A DNA stretch of 64,000 bases from Heterobilharzia americana (lineage: Eukaryota; Platyhelminthes; Trematoda; Strigeidida; Schistosomatidae): positions 68,577,160 to 68,641,159 of the forward strand of contig OX104130.1 of assembly GCA_944470555.2 (NCBI GenBank), written 5' to 3'. A program made the position numbers and the translations under genes. The notes beneath the pieces were generated by a model, which did not search any database, was not told the origin of the DNA, and saw only the letters and a list, made by a program, of their open reading frames with translations. Below, piece after piece: positions 1-11,869 of the stretch (position 1 is the first letter of the stretch; every line of letters begins with the position of its first letter).

Positions 1-1400
1 TATCATGTATTCATTACTGTTACACAATAGTCAAGTTTGACAGATGTATATTGTAGTGAAGTTGTAAATATTAACGGTTTTACCGGTCTGCTATTCATCA
101 ATTTACCCCTTTTTGTGACAGAAAAGTAGACTACTGTGGTAATGATATCATGTATTAGTGAAATATTCACTTAAAAACTCTTTCTATAGTCAACAGCTAG
201 GTACTTCTTAGTTTGTTTCCTAAGAATTAAGTGGTCATAGGTCTACATGACCTATAGATTGATTGTAAACCCATAAGCATGTATGAAATGCGTGGATATT
301 CGAACCCAGGACTCATGAGTCTCTTGCTTAGCACTTTACCATTCAGTAAGCTGGCATGAATTATCCCACTTGAATCTGTATGGCGCAATCAACATCATAA
401 GCTAGCATCTATCCTCATGCATAACCTGGTTGACTCTACGGGTTATGGCTTCTAATAAGAACCAGTGGGAGTCGATCTAGAAGTGAAAAAAAAACATTCA
501 CAGTGTTCTTGTTCATCTTATTCGTAAGTGGAGTATATTCACTTAAAATTAAACCAGCTGAGTCATAGATCTCAAACTGATAATATGCCATTCTGTAGAA
601 ATAATATTTTGCGTGTTAAAACTTTGTGATGAACGAAACCTTTAGAAGTATACAGAAGGTAAAAAATATTGTTGTAAGCCAGAGATCAGTTCTAAGATGC
701 TCGTTCTTCTCTGTTGGGGACTCTTCAATTGAATTTACCTGTTTCTCAGTGACTAATGCTGTTCCCGTTGGACAGTGAACCTAGCACGTATTGGGTCAAA
801 AACAAGAAGGTAATCCAATCAGCTACAAATTACAGCATCAATTATTATCTTAACGTTTTCCCTTCGACGGTATTTCAATATTGCATTTCATCATCAAATC
901 ATGGAATCAGAAGACATTACATATAAACTGTGTAAGCCATTTGTTTATTTTCGATTGGAAAGTTTAAACATTTTTACTGGCAGACTGTTCTTAATGCGAA
1001 TGGAGGGTGGTTGAGCTGGAGGAAGATCTGGGTCATGGCAGAATTTCTACTAGTGTCCAGCAGTATTCTATTGACTGAGCGGCGATACTCAGTTGTATGA
1101 CCACATTTCAATTTATTTTCACTCAATGAGAGCTTGTTCTAATTGTCATTCAAGTGAGTGATATACCAGGCTTCATTTGCCAGCCAGATTACCTGAAATA
1201 TTCTGGGTTGGCAAGTTGCTTTGAAGGTATGCAAATAACAACTAGAGACTGGGTTATAATAAATTCATCGGATGAAGGTTTCGCTATGTCACGAATTGAC
1301 AGAAGTAGGAAAATAAGGGGACATTTTGATACCAAGATACTGGATCGGTGCTCGCTGCTAAACTCGAAGGTGCTAGGTTCGATTTCTTGGGGGGGGGGTG
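1..1400. other. No gene seen
   Basis: AT-rich, no convincing ORF, exon or RNA gene. A tRNA-like SINE remnant may lie near 290-370 (TTCGAACCCAGGACTCATGA, ACCATTCAGTAAGCTGG in reverse). Confidence 0.6.
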
Positions 1401-1404
1401 TTGG

Positions 1405-1535
1405 GTACATAGTGCTGTAGCGTTCTATACTAGGACGGAACTGCTGTGTAGTGCTTCCGAGTTTTGTTGGTTTCCTGAATGATGTCAGTCTGTGATGAAT
1501 GCAAACTTGAAACGAGCAGATCCTCGCAAACCTAC
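1405..1535 (+). mobile_element. Third SINE-like family fragment
   Basis: GTGCTGTAGCGTTCTATACT, AGGACGGAACTGCTGTGTAG, TGCTTCCGAG, then GATGTCAGTCTGTGATGAAT. Core badly decayed. Preceded by a run of G (1389-1398). Confidence 0.5.
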
Positions 1536-2329
1536 AAATTGAATTAAAACATATCCACTTGTGATTGGCTTTGATACAAGTCCATCTGTGATCGATTAAG
1601 TGTGACAGAGTGAATACAACTAGACAGTTTTTGATAGTCATTTGCAAAAAGACTATATCCTGTCTATATTCATCAAAGATTTAACTGGCGATGAACTAAA
1701 GTATAGAAGTGATTCTCAAATCGATACAATTCAGCGTCAACTTCTGTCTGTCGTGAAATCAGCTGTTCAAGCTGTAACCGAGCTGCAACTGAAGGCTTTT
1801 ATAAAGTCAGTTAATCTATTTGGCTTCATCAGAAAGGGATAAAGAGTCAAGGTAGCTTAAATGTTAATCGACTCAAAATATTCTTATTGGTTATGAACAA
1901 TAGACCTTGCAACAAATACAAAACACGAAGAAAGCATTCGGAATTAATAATAATAACAATAATAATGATATTAATAGTAGGCAGCTATTTAAGCACATTT
2001 AGGTGATTAGTTTGAAATTCTTGATGGTAAGTAAGATTATGCTTTGTAAGACAGGTAAATGATAAGCGCTCAAAACAGTTCAGAAAAAAATATACAGAAT
2101 AAATAATTTTAAATGTGAATTTAGACACCTTACAGCTGGGGATTGTCTATCCGAAAATCTTGCCTCACCATTTTAATACGATAGTTACACTTATCCTACA
2201 GTTCGTATCAAAGTTGTAGAGAATTCTGTAGCTCGCTGGCATACACGAATACTTGCATTCAAAAATATCTAAGCTCTATTATGAGGAATTGCTAGCCAGA
2301 CAAACAGAGTAACTAGAAAGCGGCTTGGT

Positions 2330-3495
2330 TGCGTTGTGTTCTCTGATTTGGATGGTTTAATCCTGAAGCTTTCATTGTTTTTCTAGACAACATCATCAGC
2401 AGCACTAACTTTGATCTGAAGTGAGCTGTCTATGTCTCTCCGTGAATGATTCAGTAGCTTGCCCCGACAAAGTAGTTTGCAGTTGGTTGTTTCCTTTGGT
2501 TGTTATGCCATCGACTGCATAGATTTTTTTGTTGGCTGTTCCTTTATTTGATCACTGACCTTTCTAGTTTTTATCATTTTTCTTGTTGATCGATAGATTG
2601 GGTCTATGTCTATGCATCTATCGATTGCTGACTTACCTGAATGGCAAGCTTCTAAGAATTCTCGAATAATCTTTGTATTTCCTCTGTCAGATATTTCTAC
2701 ATTTTCAAAATTGAATTCATGTCCATAGTTTTCCACGTGCATTGAAATGAGCGATGAACTGTCGTGAGGTTTAATAGCTAACTGGTGTTCATGCAGACGA
2801 ACACGAAGAAGGCGACAACTTAGTCCAATGTAATCTTGATCAAGATTATTGCAGCTTGTTTAGTAAGTGATACTTGGTTTGTCTTCTTTGGCTGTTGCAT
2901 TATTTGGTCTGCATAATACGATTTGAAGGAAATTTTTCGACTTATAAGTCACATCAATTACGAGTGGTCTCAGTAATCTTGTCACGATTTCTGATACATT
3001 CTTTATGTACGGTAGGATAATGCCTTTGTTGATTTCTGTCTATGACTATGTGGTTGATGATGAATGGGATAGGCATCTTATGATAAATTTTCCTCTTCAG
3101 AATAGACATAAAAAATGTTCTTCATTCCCCCAGTTAAGTTGTTGTACTGCAGTCTGTTCTCGCTCTTTTGAATAGAGTCTGCACACAACTAATTTTGTGT
3201 GTTGTTGGATTGTTGCCAATCTAGAAAAAAAATGTTAAACAACAGTAAGTTTGGAAGTCAGGCAAAGAAACAGTCAACAGGAAAATCCATACTGTCGACA
3301 ACACAATAATCAAAAGAAACAATCAATCATAAACCAGTTTGTCAGTGCAAGCTACTGAATCACTGAGGGAGAAACGCTGATAGCTCATAACTTATACTGG
3401 ATTTAATGCTGCTGCTGATGTTATCTAGAAAGACAGTGAAAGCTTTGAGATTAAACCTCCCAGCTCAGAGAACACAATACAACCGAGTTTATCCA
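2330..3495 (-). mobile_element. Penelope-like element, 3' half with inverted flanking arms
   Basis: The minus strand encodes a decayed RT/endonuclease tail: ILPYIKNVSEIVTRLLRPL, then DQDYIGLSCRLLRVRLHEH (GIY-YIG-type endonuclease motif), then GHEFNFENVEISDRGNTKII. Roughly 200 bp arms at 2330-2540 and 3280-3495 are inverted copies of each other (for example GGTTTAATC..AAGCTTTCA), as expected of the terminal repeats of these elements. Several stops and frameshifts; not functional. Confidence 0.75.
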
Positions 3496-4249
3496 CCTGA
3501 GCTACAAACATTCTGCACCATTTCAAAATCATACGGGCGAATTTAGTCTCAGATTATCTAAGGTATACATTTATCAGATGCCTAAATAAAATTCAAGAAT
3601 AGACCTTTTATAATAACCAGAAAAGTTTCAACACTAGCCATTAAGCTGAACAGATCTCCATCTCTTGTTAATTTCCAAAGCATATGCACACTTTCTAAGG
3701 CCCCATATTCCTTGTACTGTCCGACTTCAAAGAGAACCCTTAATAACTACTTTATCTCAATTAAGAACTCCATTTAAAATCTCTCAGCGACTCAAGTATT
3801 CATGATAAGCTGTCAGTGATGCACTGATAGCAATACAGTGCACAAATATTATATTTCTCCCAGACTATATTGGAACATTGAATAGATGAACGGATTTTAA
3901 AGTTTTTGAGCTGAAAACTGAGGATATTTTCTAATCTATACCGACATCTGGTTTCAAAATAATACACTTATCGGTTATTTCCATCAGCTTACGTTTTTGG
4001 AAAATCACACCAACCAAAGCTAGTAGTTGTGAAATGTTTGAAGGTCCCCGATCATGTGTGTCTTTGAAAAGTGAAGTATAGTGGAGCCACCTAGTCTGTA
4101 ATTCTGAAGTTAGACGCATAATCATTTCATAGGGAAAGCAATTTAGTAGATGAATGTGTAAGCCTGAACTGATCACAGGTCTCTGAGACATATTCTTACG
4201 CTACATACCTTAACATGCAGTGATGGTTGGAATAGGAATGATGATTATT

Positions 4250-5285
4250 ATTATTTGTCCCATGGGTTCCTAGTGGAACATACGGCTTCAGTAGCGCGTC
4301 TCCATTTCACACTCTTCTCTGTAGTCTTTTCAACCTGACTCTACAACTGCCAAAAGGCTATCATTTCTTCCACACACCATCTCCTCCATGTCACCCCAAC
4401 TCATTGTTTCCTGTGTGGGTTCCACTCGGCTACCCGGCCAGGCGCGTGATGTGCCCAGACCGGCTTCTCAGTGTATGCCCAATCCAATCCATCTTCACTT
4501 TCTTCTTCTCCTTTCTTCTGTATATTTGTTGGGCGATAGGTTGCTGGTTGGTTCGTTGTCAGCCAGCCAGAGTTCCTTGTTGCTTATTCTTATCATTCTG
4601 GCCATCTGATCTTCATTATCGAACGAGGGAGCGTAGGCGGCAGCTGTTGATATATATCTTCAGTTTGTTGGAAATGCTCTTCGTGACGCGCCAACTCTCT
4701 CAACCGTCACATATAAGCACTGACTTGACTGACATCAGTATTGAAAATCCGGATGTTGTTCAGGCTTTATGCTGAGTGCAGTGCAGTGCAGTAAATCTCT
4801 ACACTGATTTCAGGCTAATGAATGAAGGCCTGTCTTGCTGTCTTTCTGATCCTGTCTTTGACGTCCTAATCCATGCCTGTGCCGCATGTAGTTGAAACAA
4901 TGCTGCCTAGGTAGGTAGGTAGGTAGGTAGGTAGGTAGGCAGGTAGGCAGGTGAAGGAGATAACTTCTTTTGAATACCTCCCATTGATGGTGATTGGTGC
5001 TTGTTGTTGGTTGGGTATCTTCACCACCTCTGTCTTCTCTATGTTCACTTGAAGTCCTGTCTTCGCTGCCTGCCTCTTCTGTTAACTTGCTGGTTTTCAC
5101 CTGTAGATCTTCGAGTTCGTGTGACATCAGACATAAATCATCATTGCTGGCGAAATCCAAATCTTCTTCTGTGGTCCTTTCATCGGTCCAACCAGCGTAT
5201 GACTATCTTCTTGTTCCTCACAGTTTGTGCGTGATCCAGCGAGGACTCCTACTGGGTAGTCTTTTTTTACAAATGTTAAACCACT
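4250..5285 (-). mobile_element. RTE-type non-LTR element, 3' end with internal microsatellite
   Basis: The 3' terminus on the minus strand (plus-strand read GTTCCTAGTGGAACATA.GGCTTCAGTAGC.CGTCTCC) is shared with 21.8 and 58.7 kb. Going 5' on the minus strand: DDLCLMSHELEDLQVKTSKL (RT DD box region), PITINGRYSKEVISFT, then the microsatellite, then LGSIVSTTCGTG. Ends in TAATAATAATAATCA-type 3' repeats. Truncated 5' and decayed. Confidence 0.75.
4908..4951. repeat. (AGGT)n microsatellite inside an RTE open reading frame
   Basis: About 11 units of AGGT with two interruptions (AGGC). On the minus strand it reads TACC repeats in the RTE coding frame. Confidence 0.9.
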
Positions 5286-5629
5286 AATCAGAGATTTTAT
5301 GAATTTTTGCTCATTTTGATCTGATCACCATAGGCTTTCTTCTAACTAAATTCTACTTTGGCTGACATCGCACATAGAAGTAAATGGTTGCTTGTCATGC
5401 GCCGAGTGAGTCTTTGATGGTTCATAACTTCAGAGACTGTGCGTATGTAAGTATGAACAAAAAACAAGTAAAGTTTAAATGTGCCTTTGTAGCTTTACAT
5501 ATTGTAAATTATACATTTTGAGTAATTTGATTGGAAACATGAATTCGAGACTCAAAAACTATTGAAATATATCATCATTGAGTTGTTTTGTGTCCTTTCA
5601 GTTACAGAATCATAGTAAACTGAATAACC

Positions 5630-5720
5630 ATGCTGAGTATGAAACTATATTTTACTGTACTTGCAGTAATGACATTTCCCAATCTACTGGCCACTTGCAA
5701 TCCAGTCAGGTATGAATATG
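5630..5720 (+). CDS. Secreted protein, exon 1 (signal peptide)
   Basis: ATG at 5630, 30 codons plus one base, donor ATATG/GTAAGT. The N-terminus MLSMKLYFTVLAVMTF has a basic residue followed by a hydrophobic core; NPVRYEY follows the predicted cleavage region. Confidence 0.65.
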
Positions 5721-8700
5721 GTAAGTTATTGTGCACATATGAATGTGCAACGGTTTGTAGATTCTGATTTCTTTTAGTACAATAAGGTATATTTTATTGA
5801 CTACCAAGCGAAATGATGATCCAAGTTATTATACTCACATTATGAACAGTTATATGTGATGGAAGCTGGTAAGAATCCCCAACTTTCCAACTCCAAAAAC
5901 ATCTCCTTGAGCCAAAAGAGATGAGGGGTGATGATTAAGTGCGAAATGCAGACGTGAGTAGTGGCGGAGTTCAAACAAGTGGCCTTCAGATTACCAATCT
6001 GGTGTTCTGCCAGCTGAGACCTGATTAGTAGCTGCGTCTTTTAGTTCAGACATGAAAAAAGACAAAACCAACGTAGAAGCTCACAAGCATGTGCTTCAGT
6101 TCAACTTCCCACACTTCACAACAGCATGCAAAGAATAAGTAGATAAAAAGAGAGTGATATCAAAGTAAGCAACGATGTAAGTCGGGAAAGGAGATTTAAA
6201 AATTAAGGTTAATAAAAAATTCAAGCTTTGGAAGAAACCAAAGAGTGAGTACATCTGCTCCATTTTGACCGGTTTTCATTCATATCACCAACAGTCGTCA
6301 ACCACTAATCTCATGGGTCCCGACAAGGTAGTCTAAACATCCCTACACTTCTTAGACCAACTTTTGTCATGTCTTAATCTAGTCATCCTGAACCCTTTTA
6401 ACCTAGTCCAACTTCTCCGAGCATTTCACTTTGAGGTAGGCAGTGATTCGGCATATGCAAGGCATGTCCAAGCCACCTCAGCTAATGAAGTTTCCCAACC
6501 TCTTCAGTCGGCTTGTTTGTCTTGCCTAGTACCCTTAGCCCCACCTCGACAATCCTAATACGGTGTCTCCACCATTCATGAACAAAGCTACGAAGACACT
6601 GATGGTCAAAAACCTGTGGTCTCTCCATATAATCTAGTTTTAACAGCTATCTCTCACAGCTATTTAGCAGGACAGGACGGCATGAGGTGCAGAGCGTCGA
6701 AGCGCTAGTACAGAGGCCACTGGTTAGAATCTTGTCACATCCTGTGTTTTTGTTCCACTTCTAATTTTACTCCGCATATCAATCCCACCAGTTCACCAAA
6801 CCACGGCTATCTCATATACTCCCAACAATAAATGAAGGTGGCAGAGGATCACCGTGAAGAACAAGAGTTTCAAGCATTCTAGAGAACACTGAGTTATATT
6901 CTGTCCTATTCTATACGTAGGAAAAACAATGAGTAGATGCATCATATACTTTAGATAAGTAAATGGCAGTCAGGTATGCAGGTTAACCTAACCGCTAACA
7001 AAATACTGATGTCAAAGCGAATGTTGAAACTATCGTCAAACTGTACTATGTACTCCGATGCCTTTAGTGAGTGTTGAACATATGCTTTTGTAAAGGTAGA
7101 AATCTATTCTAGTGCTTTTCAATGTGAGCTTATTTGATAAAGTAACTTTCACCTAATCATAATTTATAGCAGTCAGATAGACACTGATAGTTAGTCCTTT
7201 GTCATAATTTGTTTGAGGAGTGGCTTATCTACCTGACTTTCGTTAGCGTAAATCAAAACAGTCTTGATGGTGTTGCGTTGTCTGATCTGGGTGGTTTAAT
7301 TGTGGAGTGTTTATTGTCTCTCTAGACAATATCAACAGTAGCACTAAAATCAATATGTATAATGAACTACAAGCATTTCTCACTGAGTCATTCAGTAACT
7401 TGCCCTGAAATAGTGGTTCATGATTGGTTGTTTCCCTTTATTGTTATGTCACTGACTGCATAGATTTTCTTATTGGCATTTTCTCTACCTAACCTCTGAC
7501 CTTATAGTCATTTATCATTTTTCCTATTAGTGGATAGATTGAGTCTCTGTCCAAATATCTTATGATCGCTGACTGATCTGATTTCTCTCATATTCTTTGT
7601 GTTTTATTTACATTTTTTTAAATCAAGTTGTCCACGTACATTGATATGAATAATGAAATATCGTGACGTTTATTATTAATTAGTATCAATAATAATTATA
7701 TCAGTGATTGTATGTCTGATGTAACATTTAAAGATCGAAATCACTTATCTCAAAGAGTTGTTAATCAAAGTAAATGGTGAACCAAAGTGCATTGTAAAGT
7801 GCTGATTGGTTGAGAATGAATTTAAAAAGGAATTAAATTCACTTGAGTTATGAAATTCGGATGGATTAAACCTACCAGACGTAGAGAAGAAATGAAACGT
7901 GTTGGAGTGCCAGAGCGTAAAATTGGATAAAGAAAGAGTGAAACGCATTTAAGACCTACTTGACAGTCACGTATCTCACCTCAGTTTGGGGGAGCAACTA
8001 TATCTCCCAGGAGGTGACTAAACACCGCCGTGGTTACGTGTCGGGACGTCGACGTGAAGAAGCTTTATGTAGTGCCGTTAAGTGGTGTGTGTTTGTGCTG
8101 CTGGCCTGGGAAACTCAAGATGATGTAAGCATTAGTGTTAAGGGGTTGGACCTGGTTACGCAACGACAAAGCCTCCACGTTGGATATCAACCAACACCAC
8201 ATGAGAATCGACTAAACAGTAAACATGTCCAATGAAATCTGTGTGCGTGGATCAGAAGCCTAAGTTTCCCTAGCTAACCATTAGGATTTCGCTCAGTTTG
8301 TTGAGAGGAGTGCAACCGAAAGATAATGGAATCTGGCTTTCTAATTTCTGCAGTCCCCTTGACGGGCAGAGACGGGGTTCGGTTCGCGATACAAAGGTGA
8401 GTGGTATTCCATCCAGAACTCCAGATGTCGCTCGCCCTAAACTTAACTGTTTATCAGCAGCCCAAAAGAAGCCACCAATGAGAATCGGTCAGCATCATTA
8501 GTTCATGAGACAGGTCACTTGCTGGAAAGTTGATTTGGGAAGGTGAGCTGCATTTCGTTCTGCAAGACTGTGAAGATTCCGTGAGATACTTCTCATACAT
8601 CTCTACCCCGGAAAGGCGAGTACGATGAACCGGCGAGTGGGGATGCATCGAAGCCTGACTATTGTGATGATTCTGTAATAACACCTATGAGCTCTGAGAG

Positions 8701-10540
8701 AACATCAGCAGAGTGCTACGGAGTGTTTATCTTCATGTGGAAGAGCTGCTATAAAGTCCCCTCCTCTGAGGGGGAACAGATCCACCAGATTTGTGTTGGA
8801 AGGTCTATAGATCTGAAGATCATCCTGGAAATGGGAACCGAACCAAAAATTGAACCAAGTTAGCGGCTCAGTCTCCTAGTTTAGTCAGTAGAGCACCGGA
8901 CCAGTAACCTCGAGTCCACTTGCTTGAATCATGCCGTAACTCAGGCTTGGATTTAGCCTTCAAATATTACATGGGATAACCATTACCAGTTTTCCAAGCC
9001 ATGATTATCTCAAATAGTCTAAGCACTATTCTCTAATAGCACAGTACAAACACCTTGCGTTAGTGCATTAATGCTGAAAATCATCATGTGAACTCTGTAG
9101 TTAGTTGCTTTACAGCTGATGTGTACAGGCGACTGTGCATAACTAAGAATAGGGAATAACTTCATGGCTTAGTGAAGCAGGCTCAAATCGCTGATGGGAA
9201 ACACTTTCTTCATGGTTATACATATCCATTGCATATGAGTGCCAAAAAGGACGGTCAGGTTCATGGTTTCCTGCCAATCGACTCCCACCATCAAACAGCA
9301 AGCACCGTTTTTGAACAGGCTACTAGTAGACGTATTCTCCTGTCAAATGGGAAATATGATTTTGATGATGTTTGTTCTTATCTGAAAATTTTAATAGTGA
9401 AGCTTTCATTATCATTGTAAAAAATGTGACCAGAAAAAACTTCAGAATTAAAATGAAAGCTTCACAAATAAACCATTCAACAAAGAGAACATGACATCAT
9501 CGAAATCATCCCCTCAAGCTACAAATATTCTCCATAATCTCAAAAAACCAATAAGGGTCAAACGTTTCTCACTATGCAGAAATAGGAGAACTTCACCGAG
9601 AAGTAGGGATCCACAGGGACAACGACATTTTGTGTTCAATGCTGTCATTCTTTGAAGCATTGCAAATTCAGGAGAGAATGTATAGGAGCAGTTCAAGCTT
9701 ATACAAACTCATGAACTGCTGCGTTTCCGCTGTGAGCATGCCTATCATGCACCTATAAGATAAAGTGTAGAATTCAATAACCAACCATGAATGTATACGT
9801 CTGGACAGGAGGAAGTCAGAATGAAACACCTTATTGGTGTCCGTCGATAAACAGAGGTGTTTCAGCTGGCATCCATCACCCATATAAACTTGTAAACTAT
9901 TTCTCTAAATAACTAAGATTAAAGTTCGGAAGTGTTTTTCCAAATATGTTCCAATTCACTCTACTACCTTTTTGTAGATGAACCTTTGCTAGATTTCATC
10001 AATATGCATCCGAATCCACACAGTTTAAACAGAGATTTTTGGTACAAACGCATGTATGAGCAGAGTCCAGCAGTTAAAAAGCTTTCGATGCCAGGAACAG
10101 GTAATTTTTAAAAGTCTATGTTACTACTCTTATAATTTTCAAGTAACTAAAATTGATAATGAAAAGTTTTAGTCACGTTGTTGAACATCACGTAAGATAA
10201 CTGTTGCGTCGGTTGTAACTGTCGAAAGTTGCTAGAAGACAGACTCTCAACCTATTACAAGCTTTTGACAGATGGAATCTTTTACTGCTGATATTTCTCA
10301 GTATTTCATATACATTAAATGAAAAAACTACATTGTTTTGCATCCTAACACTGAGTAACCTTGATATTTATTTTAGGTATGGAAATTTTGTCACATCTCA
10401 AAGATTCTGCATTTTATTCTAAAATTGATCATTCTAGTTATATTCAACAAGTTGGCAATTTAGTCCCAAGCTCTATATTAGGTGGTTTATTTGGAGCTAG
10501 GTGGGTTGAGATAATCAGCAAAAAGCCCTGCTTAACCTAG
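5630..10540 (+). CDS. Small secreted protein, possibly a peptide precursor; 3 exons, 3' end uncertain
   Basis: Exons 5630-5720, 9978-10100 and 10377 to 10500 (donor AG/GTGGGT) or to the in-frame TAG at 10538-10540. The first ATG is followed by a hydrophobic run LYFTVLAVMTFPNLLATC, a clear signal peptide with probable cleavage near LLATC/N. The mature part has about 85 residues, includes a KR after FWY and a KK before LSMPGTG (possible processing sites), and ends ILGGLFGAR. Splice sites are good (ATG/GTAAGT; TTTTTGTAG; CAG/GTAATT; TTTATTTTAG) and both introns are phase 1. An acceptor-like TGTCCTTTCAG just upstream (5591-5601) suggests a 5' UTR exon or spliced-leader addition. I do not recognise the family; a neuropeptide or micro-exon-type secreted protein are possibilities only. 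Downstream of 10515 the sequence is a SINE, so either another exon follows further on or the SINE supplies the stop. Confidence 0.62.
7255..7680 (-). mobile_element. Penelope-like element fragment (same family as at 2.3 kb)
   Basis: About 420 bp that line up with 2330-2760: shared stretches include TTGCGTTGT, GATTCAGTAACTTGCCC-like, GCATAGATTTTCTTATTGGC and the C-terminal part of the endonuclease on the minus strand. Heavily mutated. It sits in intron 1 of the secreted-protein gene. Confidence 0.6.
7955..8960. other. GC-richer block of unknown origin in intron 1 of the secreted-protein gene
   Basis: About 1 kb with clearly higher G+C than its flanks (runs such as GACGGGCAGAGACGGGGTTC, GTCGGGACGTCGACGTGAAG). 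The open frames 7960-8235 and 8298-8501 show no recognisable domain. It ends in a tRNA-like stretch GTCAGTAGAGCACCGGACC (about 8884-8902). Most likely the untranslated region of a repeat; not identified. Confidence 0.4.
9978..10100 (+). CDS. Secreted protein, exon 2
   Basis: 123 nt symmetric exon (phase 1 to phase 1); acceptor CTACTACCTTTTTGTAG, donor ACAG/GTAATT. The carried G plus AT gives Asp, then EPLLDFINMHPNPHSLNRDF, a WYKR site, and VKKLSMPGT. No stop in this frame, whereas the other frames are interrupted. Confidence 0.65.
10377..10500 (+). CDS. Secreted protein, exon 3
   Basis: Acceptor TGATATTTATTTTAG. The carried G plus GT gives Gly, then MEILSHLKDSAFYSKIDHS and VGNLVPSSILGGLFGA. 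A possible donor AG/GTGGGT sits at 10500/10501; without it the frame continues 12 codons into SINE sequence and stops at 10538-10540. Confidence 0.55.
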
Positions 10541-10640
10541 GTTTCGTGCTTTTTGGCACCCGTTAGCAACGTGTATCTCCAAAGTCGAAGGAATTCATGT
10601 CCACTTGAGATTCAAACTTGCTTCACCCACTGCTGCAGTT
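10517..10640 (-). mobile_element. Second-family SINE fragment at the end of the secreted-protein gene
   Basis: Minus strand: GTTGCTAACGGGTGCCAAAA, AGCACGAAACCTAGGTTAAG, CAGGGC. GAAA, stem II and the CCTAGG stem III are kept; CTGANGA has become CTAACGG. It supplies the stop codon (10538-10540) if exon 3 of the secreted-protein gene reads through. Confidence 0.62.
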
Positions 10641-10894
10641 AAAGAATCTACAATGGAGCTATTCGGCTTGCAAATGCCCTCCTGGATTGAATACGCTGAA
10701 TATCCATTGAAGGGTAACCAACTTCATATTGCCTAGTCCTAAGTATTGACCAAATCCTATAGAACATTTCACAATTTGCCAACAGGCTAGGACAGCCCCC
10801 ATCGCAGTGCGCTGAGATAGATATTAGCTGGGTAAAGTTGACTGATGGGGATCCGCGTGACTACGTTTCTTGTGCTTTGGAACTCATCACCAAG

Positions 10895-10995
10895 GCATAC
10901 CTGCAAAATCCAGATATCACTGCCGTTGAGGTTGCAGATATACCTTGTTGAAGAGTTCCAAAAAGTACGAAATCTAGTTCAAGGAAAACTTTCTG
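10895..10995 (+). mobile_element. Second-family SINE fragment with near-complete hammerhead
   Basis: CCTTG (10943-10947), then TTGAAGA (first core base changed), GTTCC..AGTAC stem II, GAAA (10969-10972), TCTAGTT, then CAAGG, which pairs perfectly with the upstream CCTTG as stem I. One core substitution (C3 to U). Confidence 0.6.
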
Positions 10996-11379
10996 CCGGT
11001 TTCATTCGCTTAACTAACAGGTTTTGTTGATCATAATCACTCATATGTGATGTCACTGCGATGTCAATTCGGCGATGAAAACTTCTTTTTCTGAACGATA
11101 TCATTCTCAAAATATCCAGAACTGCATTTTCACATGTCACAAGTGAAAAGCAATCAATGATTAAGCAAACGGTATAGCTGCATCATCAGATCGGTATTCA
11201 CGACCTAAATAAAGATCGTAGGAGAGTTGAACGATAAGTGAGAAGGGTGAAGAAGTTGACAAGGTGAAAATTGCTGTTTACTGTGAGATGTGATGATTGA
11301 GTATCCAATTCATAGATGTAAATGAGGCGAAGAAAGAGAAAAGGATCATAACGAAGGTGATAATAGTAAATTAACTGGT

Positions 11380-11725
11380 TATATGGAAACTAGAAAAAGG
11401 TGGGTAGTTAAGATCTTATTTATAAATTTTGATATCAAAACTAATACAGCAGTAAAGTTATTGAAGAATCACCTGTCCACTTCACTGAGAACCATGTTTC
11501 TCTCTGCCAAGCTACAAACCGACTTCTCTAATTGGCAAATGTTTCCATGGGATGTTACGGATAATCTATCCATTCAAAACACTTCAGTGGATACCCACAG
11601 GTTTACTTCCCTCTGTCGAGCTATGTATGTAAGTCAAAGATAGTACACACTTTCCGAACACATCTCCAAATATTATCCGGTATAACTTCGACAGTGTGGT
11701 GGGATATAATTCTACATTAGATTTG
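11380..11725 (+). mobile_element. Penelope-like element fragment, RT-endonuclease linker
   Basis: The open stretch 11383-11643 reads AVKLLKNHLSTSLRTMFLSA and ends RAMYVSQR, matching the linker that follows the RT and leads to the CSCGAxYIGxTxR motif in schistosome Penelope-like elements; LSEHISKYYPV continues after one stop. No complete domain. Confidence 0.6.
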
Positions 11726-11869
11726 TTTATTTGATATACATCACACAGTATCACAGTAGTATCTACTTGATGACGTTTCAAGCATAAATTATTGCCCATA
11801 ATCATGTTATTGTAATCACGCCACTTTCAGTAGTCGATCTTCAAAGTCCTGTTACCTCTTATTCTTTGT

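Noticed and set aside
4400..4775. Pair of overlapping plus-strand ORFs at 4.4-4.8 kb
   Set aside because: Antisense to the RTE 3' end; no signal of their own.
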